Shown here in pieces: positions 8,588-19,277 of a DNA stretch of 64,000 nt; within the stretch, counting starts at the first letter, position 1; every line of letters starts with the position of its first letter. The DNA comes from Pectobacterium brasiliense (lineage in GTDB: Bacteria > Pseudomonadota > Gammaproteobacteria > Enterobacterales > Enterobacteriaceae). A program made the position numbers and the translations under genes. The DNA is taken from NCBI RefSeq assembly GCF_016950255.1, contig NZ_JACGFN010000003.1, forward strand, positions 124,001 to 188,000. The letters are read 5' to 3'. The notes beneath the pieces were generated by a model that was not told where the DNA came from, did not search any database, and was given only the letters and a program-made list of their open reading frames with translations.

Positions 8588-10023
8588 TTCCTTGGCGTCT
8601 TATCTGGGTTGACTGGCGTCGGCTTTGGCCGGGCGTGCTGGTTGTAGTGTTGCTGATCGCCGTGGCGACAGCGTTAAGTATTTCGGTGAGTTTGCAGGAA
8701 AGAGCGCTACGTATGGGCAGCGCCAAGGCTGCCGATCGTTTCGATCTGGTGATCGGCGCGCCGGGGAGCGAAACCCAACTGGTGCTGTCGTCCGTGTTCC
8801 TGCAACCGTCGGCGCTGACGCTGATTCCTGCGCAGGTGCTGACCGATCTGGAGAAGAACCCGCTGGTTGCCTGGGCGGCACCAGTCGCGTTCGGTGATTT
8901 CTATCAGGGGATGCCGATTGTTGGCACCACGCCGCCGTTGGTCACCGATAACGGTAAACGGCAACTCACCACCGGACGCGTGTTCAACGACGGCTTTGAG
9001 GCCGTGGTAGGGGCGCAAACGGGGCTGACGGTGGGGAGTACCTTTAGCCCGATCCATGGTCAGGTGGGGACAGAAGGGGCGCACGCGCATGATGATGTTA
9101 CCTACACCGTTGTCGGTGTTTTACCTGCTGACGGCGGCGCGTGGGATAAAGCGATTCTGGTTCCAGTGAACGCGGTGTGGCGAGTACACGGTATCCATCC
9201 GCCTCATGCTGCGGACGATGAACACCACGATGCTCACGACCATAACGAGCATACCGACCATGATCATGGCGCACATGAGCACGAAGGTGAACATGGCGGC
9301 CATTCTCATGATCATGATGAAACCACGCAGGTGGAAGGCGAACAGCATGCTGATGAACATCACAACGAAGCCCATCCTGCGGAAGGTGCGGAAAGCGGTG
9401 ATCGTCATGATGCTGTCGCTCAGCCGGTAACCGCGTCACACGATGACGAGCACGGCGAAGCAGAAGCACACGGGCACGCCCATCAGGCGGGGTTGCCCGC
9501 TATTGTCGTTAAACCGAAAACGATCGCGGGTGCTTATCAACTGCGTTCTCTGTATCGCAACAACACGACGCTGGCGGTGTTCCCCGGCGAAGTGCTGGTG
9601 AAGCTCTACTCGATGCTGGGCGACATTCGTGAACTGCTGACCTATATCTCGCTGGGAACGCAGGGATTAGTCGGCGTCGCGGTGGCGATGGTGGCGGTTA
9701 TCCACTTACGGCAACGGCAGAAACAGATTGGCGCACTGCGTGCCTTTGGCGCGCCGCGCTACGGCATTTTCACGCTGATTTGGAGCGGGTTGATGTCGCT
9801 GGTAAGCGTCGGCGTACTGCTGGGAGTCGGTCTGGGCTACCTTGCCGCCCGTGCGATTGCGGTGGTGATGAGTGAGAAAAGCGGCTTCGTCCTGCCGGTG
9901 ACGCTGGAATGGGAAGACATCCACTTCGTCCTGCTCCTGTTGCTGGTCGCCGCCGTGGTGCTCACCATTCCCGCGATGCTGTCCTACCGTCAATCTCCTG
10001 CTACAGCGCTGCGTGGAGAGTAA
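8584..10023 (+). CDS. FtsX/MacB-like permease with a large histidine-rich periplasmic loop (PA4065-like)
   Basis: A 479-residue MacB-type permease with one N-terminal membrane helix (about 15-37), a periplasmic domain, and three C-terminal helices (about 345-475) carrying the FtsX-family segment RQRQKQIGALRAFGAP. Residues 202-300 contain about 26 histidines mixed with Asp and Glu (runs such as DEHHDAHDHNEH and HSHDHDE), a clear metal-binding loop inserted in the periplasmic part. It pairs with the upstream ATPase. In Pseudomonas the homologous set is repressed by Zur and includes a separate His-rich protein; here the His-rich stretch is built into the permease. The transported substrate and direction are not known. 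Confidence 0.8.
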   Translation: MIPWRLIWVDWRRLWPGVLVVVLLIAVATALSISVSLQERALRMGSAKAADRFDLVIGAPGSETQLVLSSVFLQPSALTLIPAQVLTDLEKNPLVAWAAPVAFGDFYQGMPIVGTTPPLVTDNGKRQLTTGRVFNDGFEAVVGAQTGLTVGSTFSPIHGQVGTEGAHAHDDVTYTVVGVLPADGGAWDKAILVPVNAVWRVHGIHPPHAADDEHHDAHDHNEHTDHDHGAHEHEGEHGGHSHDHDETTQVEGEQHADEHHNEAHPAEGAESGDRHDAVAQPVTASHDDEHGEAEAHGHAHQAGLPAIVVKPKTIAGAYQLRSLYRNNTTLAVFPGEVLVKLYSMLGDIRELLTYISLGTQGLVGVAVAMVAVIHLRQRQKQIGALRAFGAPRYGIFTLIWSGLMSLVSVGVLLGVGLGYLAARAIAVVMSEKSGFVLPVTLEWEDIHFVLLLLLVAAVVLTIPAMLSYRQSPATALRGE

Positions 10024-10059
10024 TGGGTTACGACTTAGTCGCAAAACTAAGCTGTAATG

Positions 10060-10098
10060 GCATCGGACCTGTAGTTTTTGCGTCCGATGCTGTTTTTT
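10060..10098 (+). terminator. Intrinsic terminator after the His-rich ABC operon
   Basis: GCATCGGAC (10060-10068) pairs with GTCCGATGC (10082-10090), followed by TGTTTTTT. It starts 37 bp after the permease stop and isolates the operon from carR. Confidence 0.85.
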
Positions 10099-10416
10099 CC
10101 TTACCTATTTACCCCTTCCGATTCCCATACTCAGTCAACGGCCTGCGTCCCTTCGTTATTATGGCTTGGGATCAGTAACGAGCAGCAATACTATTACTTA
10201 TTTCCATAAATAATATTTCTAAAAATAGTAACTATATTAATTATTATTTGGTTGGGCTATGTATATAAAATGTTGACGGATTGTATCTTAATTGATAACT
10301 TTCGGCCTTGTTAAATCTTAGTGATTATATCTGGTGTAACTAAAAATAATTATATCTACTCTCTGGGAAAAAGTTGATCTTTTAATCTTTGAGCAAAGTC
10401 GGTAAGAGAGGGTAAT
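10099..10416. other. AT-rich intergenic region upstream of carR
   Basis: 318 bp with no ORF of note. From about 10180 it is strongly AT-rich, unlike the GC-richer genes on the left, and it must hold the carR promoter. A TTGACG hexamer occurs near 10273 but no good -10 partner is clear. I see no convincing lux-box dyad here. Confidence 0.6.
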
Positions 10417-11151
10417 ATGGATCATGAAATCCATTCCTTTATCAAAAGGAAGCTGAAAGGAGTCGGTGATGTATGGTTTTCTTATTTTATGATGAGTAAA
10501 AACTCTACCAGCCAACCTTATATTATTTCGAATTATCCCGAAGCATGGATGAAGGAGTATATAAAAAAAGAGATGTTTCTGAGTGATCCTATCATTGTTG
10601 CCTCATTAGCTCGGATCACGCCGTTTTCTTGGGATGATAATGATCTTGTGACGCTAAGAGCCAAGAATCAGGATGTTTTTATTTCTTCCGTGCAGCACGA
10701 TATAAGTTCAGGTTATACCTTTGTTTTGCACGACCATGATAATAATGTGGCGACACTGAGTATAGCGAATCACCTGGAAGATGCGAATTTCGAAAAATGT
10801 ATGAAGAATCATGAAAATGATTTGCAGATGTTACTTGTGAATGTACATGAAAAAGTGATGGCATATCAGCGTGCTATCAACGTTCAAGATAACCCCCCCG
10901 ATAATTCAAGAAATGCCTTACTCTCTCCGCGTGAAACCGAAGTGCTTTTCCTGGTTAGTAGTGGACGAACTTACAAAGAGGTTTCTCGTATATTAGGTAT
11001 TAGTGAGGTCACCGTTAAGTTCCACATTAACAACTCAGTCCGTAAATTGGATGTTATCAATTCCCGCCATGCTATAACTAAAGCACTTGAGTTAAATCTT
11101 TTCCATTCCCCCTGTGAGCCTGTAGTGATGAAGCATATGGACGCCCGTTAG
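10417..11151 (+). CDS. carR: LuxR-family quorum-sensing activator of carbapenem genes, CarR
   Basis: A 244-residue regulator with an N-terminal acyl-homoserine-lactone-binding domain (about 15-165, with the conserved aromatic/Asp set around W36, Y53 and D62) and a C-terminal LuxR helix-turn-helix (about 175-240; LSPRETEVLFLVSSGRTYKE and ISEVTVKFHINNSVRKL). CarR of Pectobacterium binds 3-oxo-C6-HSL, made by CarI/ExpI encoded elsewhere, and activates carA-H. The length equals that of the described CarR. The ATG at 10417 follows GAGAGGG. No luxI gene is in the window. The gene is AT-richer than the rest of the cluster. Confidence 0.93.
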   Translation: MDHEIHSFIKRKLKGVGDVWFSYFMMSKNSTSQPYIISNYPEAWMKEYIKKEMFLSDPIIVASLARITPFSWDDNDLVTLRAKNQDVFISSVQHDISSGYTFVLHDHDNNVATLSIANHLEDANFEKCMKNHENDLQMLLVNVHEKVMAYQRAINVQDNPPDNSRNALLSPRETEVLFLVSSGRTYKEVSRILGISEVTVKFHINNSVRKLDVINSRHAITKALELNLFHSPCEPVVMKHMDAR

Positions 11152-11171
11152 CGTGTATTAATGCTTGCTAA

Positions 11172-11210
11172 ATAGGGAGGAACCTATCCAAAAGAATAGT
11201 TACTCCCTAT
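11172..11210 (+). promoter_or_regulatory. Interrupted inverted repeat between carR and carA
   Basis: ATAGGGAG (11172-11179) and CTCCCTAT (11203-11210) are exact complements, and inner bases AAC/TAT pair with ATA/GTT, giving an interrupted stem of about 14 bp. No U-run follows. It could be the carR 3' hairpin, or a site acting in the carA promoter region, which has to lie in this 181-bp gap. Confidence 0.45.
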
Positions 11211-11332
11211 CTAAAAGAAATACATTAGCTGAACTTTTACATGGTTAATATTTACCTTTGCCTTTTCTATGATACGTGACGAATTCAAACGTTGTTTTCT
11301 CTCATGTTGTTATTAAGGTAAGGGTTATTACT

Positions 11333-12844
11333 GTGAGCAATAGTTTTTGCGTTGTTTATAAAGGTTCTGATACCGATATAAATAATATCCAACGCGACTT
11401 CGACGGAAAGGGTGAAGCATTATCTAATGGCTATCTTTTTATCGAACAGAATGGCCATTATCAGAAGTGTCAGATGGAAAGAGGATCGGCCTACCTAATA
11501 GGCTCGCTGTACAATCGGACGTTTCTGATCGGATTGGCCGGCGTGTGGGAAGGCGAAGCTTATCTGGCAAATGATGCCGAGCTGTTAGCGTTGCTGTTCA
11601 CGCGTCTGGGAGCGAATGCACTGGCGCTGGCTGAAGGTGACTTCTGCTTTTTCATTGATGAACCAAACGGCGAATTAACGGTAATTACCGAGTCGCGTGG
11701 TTTCTCGCCGGTTCATGTCGTACAGGGCAAAAAAACCTGGATGACCAATAGCCTTAAACTGGTTACTGCGGCAGAAGGTGAAGACGCGCTGTGGTTTGAA
11801 GAAGAGGCGTTGGTGTGCCAGTCACTGATGCGGGCGGATACCTATACGCCGGTGAAAAATGCGCAGCGTCTTAAGCCGGGAGCGGTGCATGTCCTTACGC
11901 ACGATAGCGAAGGTTATTCTTTCGTTGAAAGCCGCACGCTGACCACACCAGCCAGCAACCAATTGTTAGCGCTTCCGCGTGAACCGCTGCTGGCATTGAT
12001 TGATCGCTACCTTAATGCGCCGCTTGAGGATTTAGCGCCGCGCTTTGATACCGTAGGGATTCCCTTGTCAGGCGGTCTGGATTCCAGCCTGGTAACGGCG
12101 CTCGCCAGTCGTCATTTCAAACAATTGAATACGTATTCGATTGGGACGGAACTCAGCAATGAGTTTGAGTTTTCTCAACAGGTTGCTGATGCACTCGGTA
12201 CACATCATCAGGTGAAAATTCTGTCCGAAACTGAAGTGATCAACGGCATCATCGAATCCATCTATTACAACGAAATATTTGACGGCTTATCCGCTGAAAT
12301 CCAATCTGGGTTGTTCAATGTCTATCGCCAGGCGCAGGGGCAGGTGTCCTGCATGCTCACCGGATATGGTTCCGACCTGCTCTTTGGCGGCATACTGAAG
12401 CCGGGAGCGCAGTATGACAATCCGAATCAGCTGCTTGCCGAGCAAGTGTACCGGACGCGTTGGACAGGGGAGTTTGCTACCCACGGCGCTTCCCGTTACG
12501 GCATTGATATTCGTCACCCCTTCTGGAGCCACTCCCTAATCTCTCTGTGTCATGCGCTACATCCTGATTACAAAATTTTCGACAACGAAGTCAAAAATAT
12601 CCTGCGTGAATACGCCGATTCGCTGCAATTGCTGCCGAAAGACATTGTCTGGCGCAAGAAAATCGGCATTCACGAAGGTTCCTCCGTCAATCAGGCCTTT
12701 GCGAATGTTCTCGGGTCAACGGTTGATAACTACCAGACCAAAAGTCGCTTTACCTACCGTGTTTATCAAGCCTTCCTTCGTGGCCGTCTCTCCATTACAG
12801 ATGTGACGCCCTCTCAGCTTAAAGATCTGATTAAAAAGGATTAA
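11333..12844 (+). CDS. carA: Carbapenam synthetase CarA
   Basis: A 503-residue beta-lactam synthetase homologue that uses ATP to close the beta-lactam ring of carboxymethylproline, giving carbapenam-3-carboxylate. The N-terminal half is an Ntn-like domain related to asparagine synthetase B but lacking the glutaminase Cys2; the C-terminal half has the PP-loop SGGLDSS (246-252). Starting from the GTG at 11333, the published catalytic residues fall at their known numbers: Y345, E380 and K443. This fixes the start; an in-frame GTG at 11276 would add 19 residues not found in CarA. carB follows after 2 bp. Confidence 0.95.
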   Translation: MSNSFCVVYKGSDTDINNIQRDFDGKGEALSNGYLFIEQNGHYQKCQMERGSAYLIGSLYNRTFLIGLAGVWEGEAYLANDAELLALLFTRLGANALALAEGDFCFFIDEPNGELTVITESRGFSPVHVVQGKKTWMTNSLKLVTAAEGEDALWFEEEALVCQSLMRADTYTPVKNAQRLKPGAVHVLTHDSEGYSFVESRTLTTPASNQLLALPREPLLALIDRYLNAPLEDLAPRFDTVGIPLSGGLDSSLVTALASRHFKQLNTYSIGTELSNEFEFSQQVADALGTHHQVKILSETEVINGIIESIYYNEIFDGLSAEIQSGLFNVYRQAQGQVSCMLTGYGSDLLFGGILKPGAQYDNPNQLLAEQVYRTRWTGEFATHGASRYGIDIRHPFWSHSLISLCHALHPDYKIFDNEVKNILREYADSLQLLPKDIVWRKKIGIHEGSSVNQAFANVLGSTVDNYQTKSRFTYRVYQAFLRGRLSITDVTPSQLKDLIKKD

Positions 12845-12846
12845 CT

Positions 12847-14435
<1,589 letters not shown>

Positions 14436-14489
14436 CTCTCATGATTCCGGCGCGAAAACGTGCCGGATTGATATGGATCTGGAACCATC

Positions 14490-15620
14490 ATGCCTAACGA
14501 TCTTTACGCTATCTACAATCGTTACACGTCAAGGACCCTGTTTTTTAAATACTGTGCGACAGCGACGCTAACGCACAGACTGACACGTCGGCTGTCGCTT
14601 TTTACGTTGAAAAAGTGCCTTGCCCGGCCACGGGGACGCCTTTTCTCTCTGGTTAACAGCATTTATTTTGGCGGAGAAACGCTGGAAGAGGTTCAGAGTA
14701 CAGCAACTTTTCTGGCACGCTCTGGCATTGCTTGCGTACTGGACTACGCCGTGGAAGGGGAAAATGACGAGACGCAGTTCGATAAGGCAATGGAAAATAC
14801 GCTGCGCCTCATCGAGATGTCGCAGCAGACGGATAGCCTGCCTTTTGTCGTGATTAAACCGTCGTCGCTGGGGAGTGTTGCCGTGTATGCCCGGCAAAGT
14901 GAAGGGCTCGCGCTGGATGAGGCATTCGCCAGCGCATGGTCACGCATCGTTACGCGTTTCTCATGTCTGTTCGATTATGCCCGCTCTCATGGCGTGCGTG
15001 TGATGGTTGATGCGGAGCAGACCGCGATTCAGCCTGCAGTGGATCGTTTGGTTCTAGACATGATGCGTGAATTTAACCGCGAGAGTGCGGTGATCACGCT
15101 GACGCTGCAATTTTATCTAAAGGATCAACTGCGTTTTCTCGACGAATGCTATCAGCGAGCCTGTCAGGATAATTTTCTGTTCGGCGTGAAAGTAGTACGC
15201 GGTGCTTATCTGGAAGAAGAGAAACGAGTGAACGGTGGCGTGCGCTGCTTTGCAACCAAACAGGAAACCGATCGTAGCTATAACGCGGCGGTGGATTACA
15301 TTGCACTGCGTCTGGATCGAATCGCACCGTTTTTCGCCACGCACAACGAGGAAAGCCTCGCCTTGATTATGTCGAGTGAGTCGCTACGCGCGGGGCGCAC
15401 CTGGGTAGGTCAGCTTTACGGGCTGGGCGATCATATTACTTATTCGCTGCTGCAAACCGGTTTCCGCGTGTGCAAATACCTGCCTTACGGTCCGCTCGAT
15501 AAGTCGTTGCCCTATTTACTCCGCAGGATTGAAGAGAACGCTGTTGCCTCGGCAACCTTCAAAAAGGAAAATAAACTCTTGCAGAAGGAGTTGCTGCGCC
15601 GTCTCGTAGGAGGGATGTAA
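14490..15620 (+). CDS. carD: CarD, proline-dehydrogenase-like enzyme of the carbapenem pathway
   Basis: A 376-residue FAD-dependent proline dehydrogenase-fold protein (PutA/ProDH barrel; motifs FGVKVVRGAYLEEEKR and YLPYGPLDKSLPYLLRRIEEN). CarD is thought to oxidise proline to pyrroline-5-carboxylate, the substrate of CarB. This raises carbapenem yield without being strictly required. Its stop TAA shares an A with the ATG of carE, which supplies a ferredoxin and probably accepts its electrons. The gap to carC is 54 bp. The N-terminal segment of about 40 residues is rich in Arg, Lys and Thr. Confidence 0.92.
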   Translation: MPNDLYAIYNRYTSRTLFFKYCATATLTHRLTRRLSLFTLKKCLARPRGRLFSLVNSIYFGGETLEEVQSTATFLARSGIACVLDYAVEGENDETQFDKAMENTLRLIEMSQQTDSLPFVVIKPSSLGSVAVYARQSEGLALDEAFASAWSRIVTRFSCLFDYARSHGVRVMVDAEQTAIQPAVDRLVLDMMREFNRESAVITLTLQFYLKDQLRFLDECYQRACQDNFLFGVKVVRGAYLEEEKRVNGGVRCFATKQETDRSYNAAVDYIALRLDRIAPFFATHNEESLALIMSSESLRAGRTWVGQLYGLGDHITYSLLQTGFRVCKYLPYGPLDKSLPYLLRRIEENAVASATFKKENKLLQKELLRRLVGGM

Positions 15621-15898
15621 TGTCAAAATTTCATTGTCATATTCGCGATACGGCTATCGGTTTCCCCGTGTCGGAGGATGAAAGCGTGCTCAGTTCAGCC
15701 TATGAAGCTGGTGTCGAATTGCCTTATCGCTGTGCTTCTGGTTACTGCGGTGTTTGCAAGGTGCGTCTGACGTCCGGCAACGTCAACATGGATCATTCTG
15801 GTGGGATCTCACGTAAAGATATCGCTGATGGTTACATTCTACCTTGCTGTTCCGTGCCGCTCTCTAACCTCGAAATTGAACCTGTATCGTCATGCTGA
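15620..15898 (+). CDS. carE: CarE, plant-type 2Fe-2S ferredoxin
   Basis: A 92-residue ferredoxin with the cluster ligands C38-x4-C43-x2-C46 (RCASGYCGVC) and C76 (or C77) in YILPCCS. In the carbapenem pathway CarE is taken to carry electrons for CarD; like CarD it boosts but is not essential for production. Its start overlaps the carD stop (TAATG), and its last codons overlap carF, so translation through the block is coupled. Confidence 0.92.
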   Translation: MSKFHCHIRDTAIGFPVSEDESVLSSAYEAGVELPYRCASGYCGVCKVRLTSGNVNMDHSGGISRKDIADGYILPCCSVPLSNLEIEPVSSC

Positions 15899-16758
15899 AG
15901 AAAACGCTAATCGTTGGACTTTGCTGTGCTTTCCCCCTCTTCAATGCTCGAGCGGTGAATGCTGTTCCTGACGAGGTGGCTGTCAAAGGTGGCAATTTCT
16001 ATGTTGGATCGGTCTTCGGCTCGGAAGACTATGCCGCCCATACCAACACGTCTGTCGCATCTTTTGCCATGACGAAAACGGAAATCACCTATCAGCAATA
16101 CCATGCTTTGCTTGAGTGGGCTGATGCGCACGGTTATCAGCTCAGCGGTGGTTGTAACGGCGCCACTTTTGAGGATTGCTTGCCGCCTGAACAGGACGCC
16201 AGCCTTCATCCTGTCACCAATGTGTCGTGGTGGGATGCACTGATTTTCGCTAATGCGCTGAGTGAACGGGAACGGCTGCCGCCTTACTATCTGACAGCAG
16301 ACGGCAAAACGCTAAAACGCGCGCCGGATGATGGCAGTGAAAAGGCCATACGTGAGAATCCGCAGGCTTCGGGTTACCGTTTGCCGACGCTGGCGGAATG
16401 GCAAGTGGCAGCCAGAGGCGGAAAGAAGGGTCTGGCGCAGGGGACGTACGGACAGCGCTATGCCGGTAGCGAACAGCCGGACAGTGTGGCGCATTTTCCT
16501 TCTGACTCTCAATCATTCGGCACGGTGCCTGTGGCCTCGAAGCGTCCCAATGCTCTGGGGCTTTATGATATGAGCGGCAATGTGTCTGAGTGGTTGAATG
16601 AGTCTTATGCGGTGGAAGGCGGAAAAACCATGTACTACTTTTGTGGCGGAAGTTATCTGGAACGCACGCACAGTCTTGCTAGCTGCGATCTGCACACGCC
16701 CGGTTTTTTCATGCCGGATATTGGTTTTCGACTAGTAAGGACACTTGATGGTCAATAA
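15892..16758 (+). CDS. carF: CarF, carbapenem intrinsic-resistance protein (SUMF1/FGE-like fold)
   Basis: A 288-residue exported protein with a signal peptide (about 1-25) and a formylglycine-generating-enzyme-type domain (VKGGNFYVGS, TNVSWWDALIFANALSE, YRLPTLAEWQVAARGG, GLYDMSGNVSEWLNE and IGFRLVR). CarF and CarG together protect the producer against its own carbapenem by a mechanism that is not beta-lactam hydrolysis. The SUMF fold is seen; the enzymatic cysteines of true FGEs are not obvious, so the fold may serve binding. It overlaps carE by 7 bp and carG by 11 bp. Confidence 0.92.
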   Translation: MLKKTLIVGLCCAFPLFNARAVNAVPDEVAVKGGNFYVGSVFGSEDYAAHTNTSVASFAMTKTEITYQQYHALLEWADAHGYQLSGGCNGATFEDCLPPEQDASLHPVTNVSWWDALIFANALSERERLPPYYLTADGKTLKRAPDDGSEKAIRENPQASGYRLPTLAEWQVAARGGKKGLAQGTYGQRYAGSEQPDSVAHFPSDSQSFGTVPVASKRPNALGLYDMSGNVSEWLNESYAVEGGKTMYYFCGGSYLERTHSLASCDLHTPGFFMPDIGFRLVRTLDGQ

Positions 16759-17281
16759 ATTCGTAGGGTGGCTGGCGCTCTGTGCCATTAGCAGCACGGC
16801 TGCTGCACTCTCTCCTGTGACATTGAAAGACGGCATCAATCGGCTGGATCTCAATCAGGACGGTGGGAACGATTATGTCGTTGTTGCCCAGTTTGACAAC
16901 AATACCTCGCATCCTAATCTCGGGATGACCTTTTTTGTCCGCCGTCCAGACGGTGGGCATAGCATTATGCCGGTAGCCAACAGCAATACGTTTACCTGGT
17001 TCGACTATCGCCTGTCCGCTGCGGCGGATTTTCTGGTGCAGGACAATCGGTTATTCCTGTCTGGAAAGCATTACTTTCTGGTGACGGCAAGGAAGCAGGG
17101 GGAAAACGTCTTTGATCCCACAAAAGTCGTTTTAACAATTTACGACTTTAAAGCCTCACGGGACGATCCCGGTGTACCACTCTATGAATGGTCGGAGCGC
17201 AAGCGTGTGGTAACACAAAATACCTACCAATCGGTCGATGAGGCCTACAAGGAAGTGAATGAGGCGATGCTGGCAAAATGA
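16748..17281 (+). CDS. carG: CarG, carbapenem intrinsic-resistance protein
   Basis: A 177-residue secreted protein starting at ATG 16748, after AAGGA and inside the 3' end of carF. It has a signal peptide (about 1-20, ending AAA) and a soluble periplasmic domain beginning LSPVTLKDGINRLDLNQDG. It acts with CarF in self-resistance and has been reported to be sufficient or nearly so for protection in heterologous hosts. No known enzyme motif is visible. Its stop overlaps the ATG of carH. Confidence 0.92.
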   Translation: MVNKFVGWLALCAISSTAAALSPVTLKDGINRLDLNQDGGNDYVVVAQFDNNTSHPNLGMTFFVRRPDGGHSIMPVANSNTFTWFDYRLSAAADFLVQDNRLFLSGKHYFLVTARKQGENVFDPTKVVLTIYDFKASRDDPGVPLYEWSERKRVVTQNTYQSVDEAYKEVNEAMLAK

Positions 17282-17832
17282 AAATATCGGTATTAATCGT
17301 ATTCGGGCTATTGGCATCCTTCGGGGCGTGGGCGCAACTCAGTGAGCAGGATTACCAGCAACGCGTACAGGAGTTTTTTGATGCAGAACCGCCGCTGTGT
17401 CTGGGCGAAAAGCAGTGGCCGGTTCATAGTCCTAAAGGTGATTCCCCCTGGAACAGTGGACGGTTGCATGCGCTGGTGGACGCGGGGCTGGCATACGCGA
17501 CGCCTGAAGGAACAGGAAAGGCATATCGGTTATCGCCTGTAGGTGAGAAGAATTGGCGCCAACATGGCGACCTTTGCTATGGTCGTATGCAAGTGAGCCG
17601 TATTGAGAGAATCGATCGTGTGAATCAGGAACTGACGGTGGTGTATTTCACTTATCATCTGACATCGTTGGAAAGTTGGGCTCATAACCGTTCGTTACGC
17701 TTTGCCTTTAGCGAGTTGGATAATCTTGTCGGTGGAATGCAAACCACGCGTTATTCCGCTACGATTCGTGAGACGTTAGGTGGGGCGGCCAAATTGCAGG
17801 ATTACCCTGTGCCGGTAGAACTGGATTACTAA
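17278..17832 (+). CDS. carH: CarH, exported protein of unknown function in the carbapenem operon
   Basis: A 184-residue protein with a signal peptide (about 1-20, ending GAWA) and a mature part starting QLSEQDYQQR. It is the last gene of the car operon, joined to carG by an ATGA overlap. CarH has no assigned function and is not needed for production or resistance in the strains studied. I recognise no domain in it. Confidence 0.9.
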   Translation: MKISVLIVFGLLASFGAWAQLSEQDYQQRVQEFFDAEPPLCLGEKQWPVHSPKGDSPWNSGRLHALVDAGLAYATPEGTGKAYRLSPVGEKNWRQHGDLCYGRMQVSRIERIDRVNQELTVVYFTYHLTSLESWAHNRSLRFAFSELDNLVGGMQTTRYSATIRETLGGAAKLQDYPVPVELDY

Positions 17833-17868
17833 CTCGATCCTGGTGAAAATAATTCCTTGTTTTGAAAA

Positions 17869-17900
17869 GGTATCCCGACAGGTTCATACTGCGGGATACC
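17869..17900. terminator. Shared terminator between carH and ansB
   Basis: GGTATCCCG (17869-17877) and CGGGATACC (17892-17900) are perfect complements between two convergent genes. On the minus strand the stem is followed by TTTTCAAAAC, so it best serves ansB. On the plus strand the tail is CCATTGTT. Confidence 0.65.
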
Positions 17901-17925
17901 CCATTGTTATCGTCTATCCCTGTGA

Positions 17926-18975
17926 TTACTGCTCGAAATAGCCGCGGATTTTCTCGATATCGTCGCCGTTAGACAACGCCAGAGAGAGCAGAATGCGGGC
18001 TTTCTGCGGGTTGTAGAATCCACTGCCGATAGCACCGTCTTTCTTCTTATCCGTTACATAGCCGTTGCCAGTGCGTGTGCTGATCACCACCGGAATGCCT
18101 TTGGCCACCGCTTTCTTGATGTCTTCTTTGATACGCGTTGGCGTAGAACCGTTACCGCTACCCGCGATAATGATCCCTTTTGCGCCCTGTTCAATCGCGG
18201 CATTCAGCAGGCCGCTGTCTTGATCCTGATAGCCGTACAGAATGTCGACCTTCGCCAGTGTTTCCTTATTACTTACGTCAAAGAACGGTTTGTTTTCGGG
18301 AGCGGCTGGCTGGTAGAAGAAGCGCGGAACACCGCCGTAGAAGGCACCGAGATAGCCTTGTTCATTGGCTTTGAATGTGTCCAGCGACGTGGCATTGGTT
18401 TTGGTGGTGTAGAAGGCAGAGCCGATGCGGTCATTCAGCAGCACCATCGCGCCGCGTTTTTCCGCGTTCTTGCTGGTCGCCAGCGTGACGGCTTCCAGCA
18501 GGTTCATAGAACCGTCTGCACTGATGGCGGTAGCGGGACGCATCGCGCCAACGATAACTACCGGTTTCTCGCTTTTTACCGTCAGATCCAAAAAGAACGC
18601 CGTCTCTTCCAACGTATCGGTGCCGTGAGTCACAACGACGCCGTGTGTGTTTGCATCGCTTAACTGTTTGCTAATCGCTTTGGATAGCTTCAACAGAATA
18701 GCCTGATCGATATTTCCGCTGGCAGTGTTGGCGATTTGCTCACCGGTCACCGTCGCGACATCGCCAATAGTGGGTACCGCGTTCAGCAGTTCCTGAATGC
18801 CGATCGCGCCCGCCTTATAGCCTGTCGTATCCGTGTTGGATTCTGCCTTTCCGGCGATGGTGCCGCCGGTTGCGTATATCGTAACGCCAGGTTTGGTGTC
18901 ATCGGCCAGCAGGGCATGAGACGACAGCATCAGGCAAGCGGCGGTGATGGTGCGAGCGATGAATGAGAGTTGCAT
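17926..18975 (-). CDS. ansB: Periplasmic L-asparaginase (type II)
   Basis: A 349-residue periplasmic enzyme that hydrolyses L-asparagine, and more slowly glutamine, to aspartate and ammonia. It has a signal peptide (about 1-24, ending ALLADD) and both family signatures: TGGTIAGKA with the nucleophilic Thr, and VVTHGTDTLEET with the second Thr-Asp pair, followed by MRPATAISADG. The ATG at 18975 lies behind AAGGACC; an upstream in-frame start at 19020 has no ribosome site and would spoil the signal peptide. It is close to the Erwinia asparaginases used as drugs, though it differs from the E. chrysanthemi enzyme at many positions. Confidence 0.93.
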   Translation of the reverse strand: MQLSFIARTITAACLMLSSHALLADDTKPGVTIYATGGTIAGKAESNTDTTGYKAGAIGIQELLNAVPTIGDVATVTGEQIANTASGNIDQAILLKLSKAISKQLSDANTHGVVVTHGTDTLEETAFFLDLTVKSEKPVVIVGAMRPATAISADGSMNLLEAVTLATSKNAEKRGAMVLLNDRIGSAFYTTKTNATSLDTFKANEQGYLGAFYGGVPRFFYQPAAPENKPFFDVSNKETLAKVDILYGYQDQDSGLLNAAIEQGAKGIIIAGSGNGSTPTRIKEDIKKAVAKGIPVVISTRTGNGYVTDKKKDGAIGSGFYNPQKARILLSLALSNGDDIEKIRGYFEQ

Positions 18976-19277
18976 TAGCAGGTCCTTGTTTTTGTCATTG
19001 GAAAGCAAGAACAAAAGCAACTTCTATACCAATGCTTATTTATCTATTATCCAGCTAATTAATCACGGAGAGTCTTTGCTTTGGTGCATAGCGTGGGGCG
19101 CTGGCGGCTGTATTGCACTGCAATGGTGAGCACGGTGGCAGTGAATGGGATGAGAGGAAAAGCTGTGCCGATAATCTTGAATGGCGTCATTTGACGTCTT
19201 ACCGACTCTGTATAAAAACAGGGTGAACGTGGTTCACCCTGCTGCATTTTACGGTCTTGGCGTGACGCCAGAGGGGA
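18976..19277. other. ansB upstream region and kduI downstream region
   Basis: 302 bp between two leftward genes. It must hold the ansB promoter. Apart from the kduI terminator at 19219-19241, I see no strong CRP or FNR site and no ORF worth calling. Confidence 0.5.
19219..19241 (-). terminator. Terminator of the kdgT-kduI transcript
   Basis: CAGGGTGAAC (19219-19228) and GTTCACCCTG (19232-19241) form a perfect 10-bp stem with a 3-nt loop. On the minus strand it is followed by TTTTTATAC. Confidence 0.88.

Noticed and set aside
9121..9469. Methionine- or histidine-rich open frames antisense to the His-rich permease loop
   Set aside because: Their composition simply mirrors repeated His, Asp and Glu codons on the coding strand.
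10068..10090. ACCTGTAG, an exact lux-box half site, near the start of the carR upstream region
   Set aside because: The other half does not match, and the bases belong to a clear intrinsic terminator of the preceding operon.
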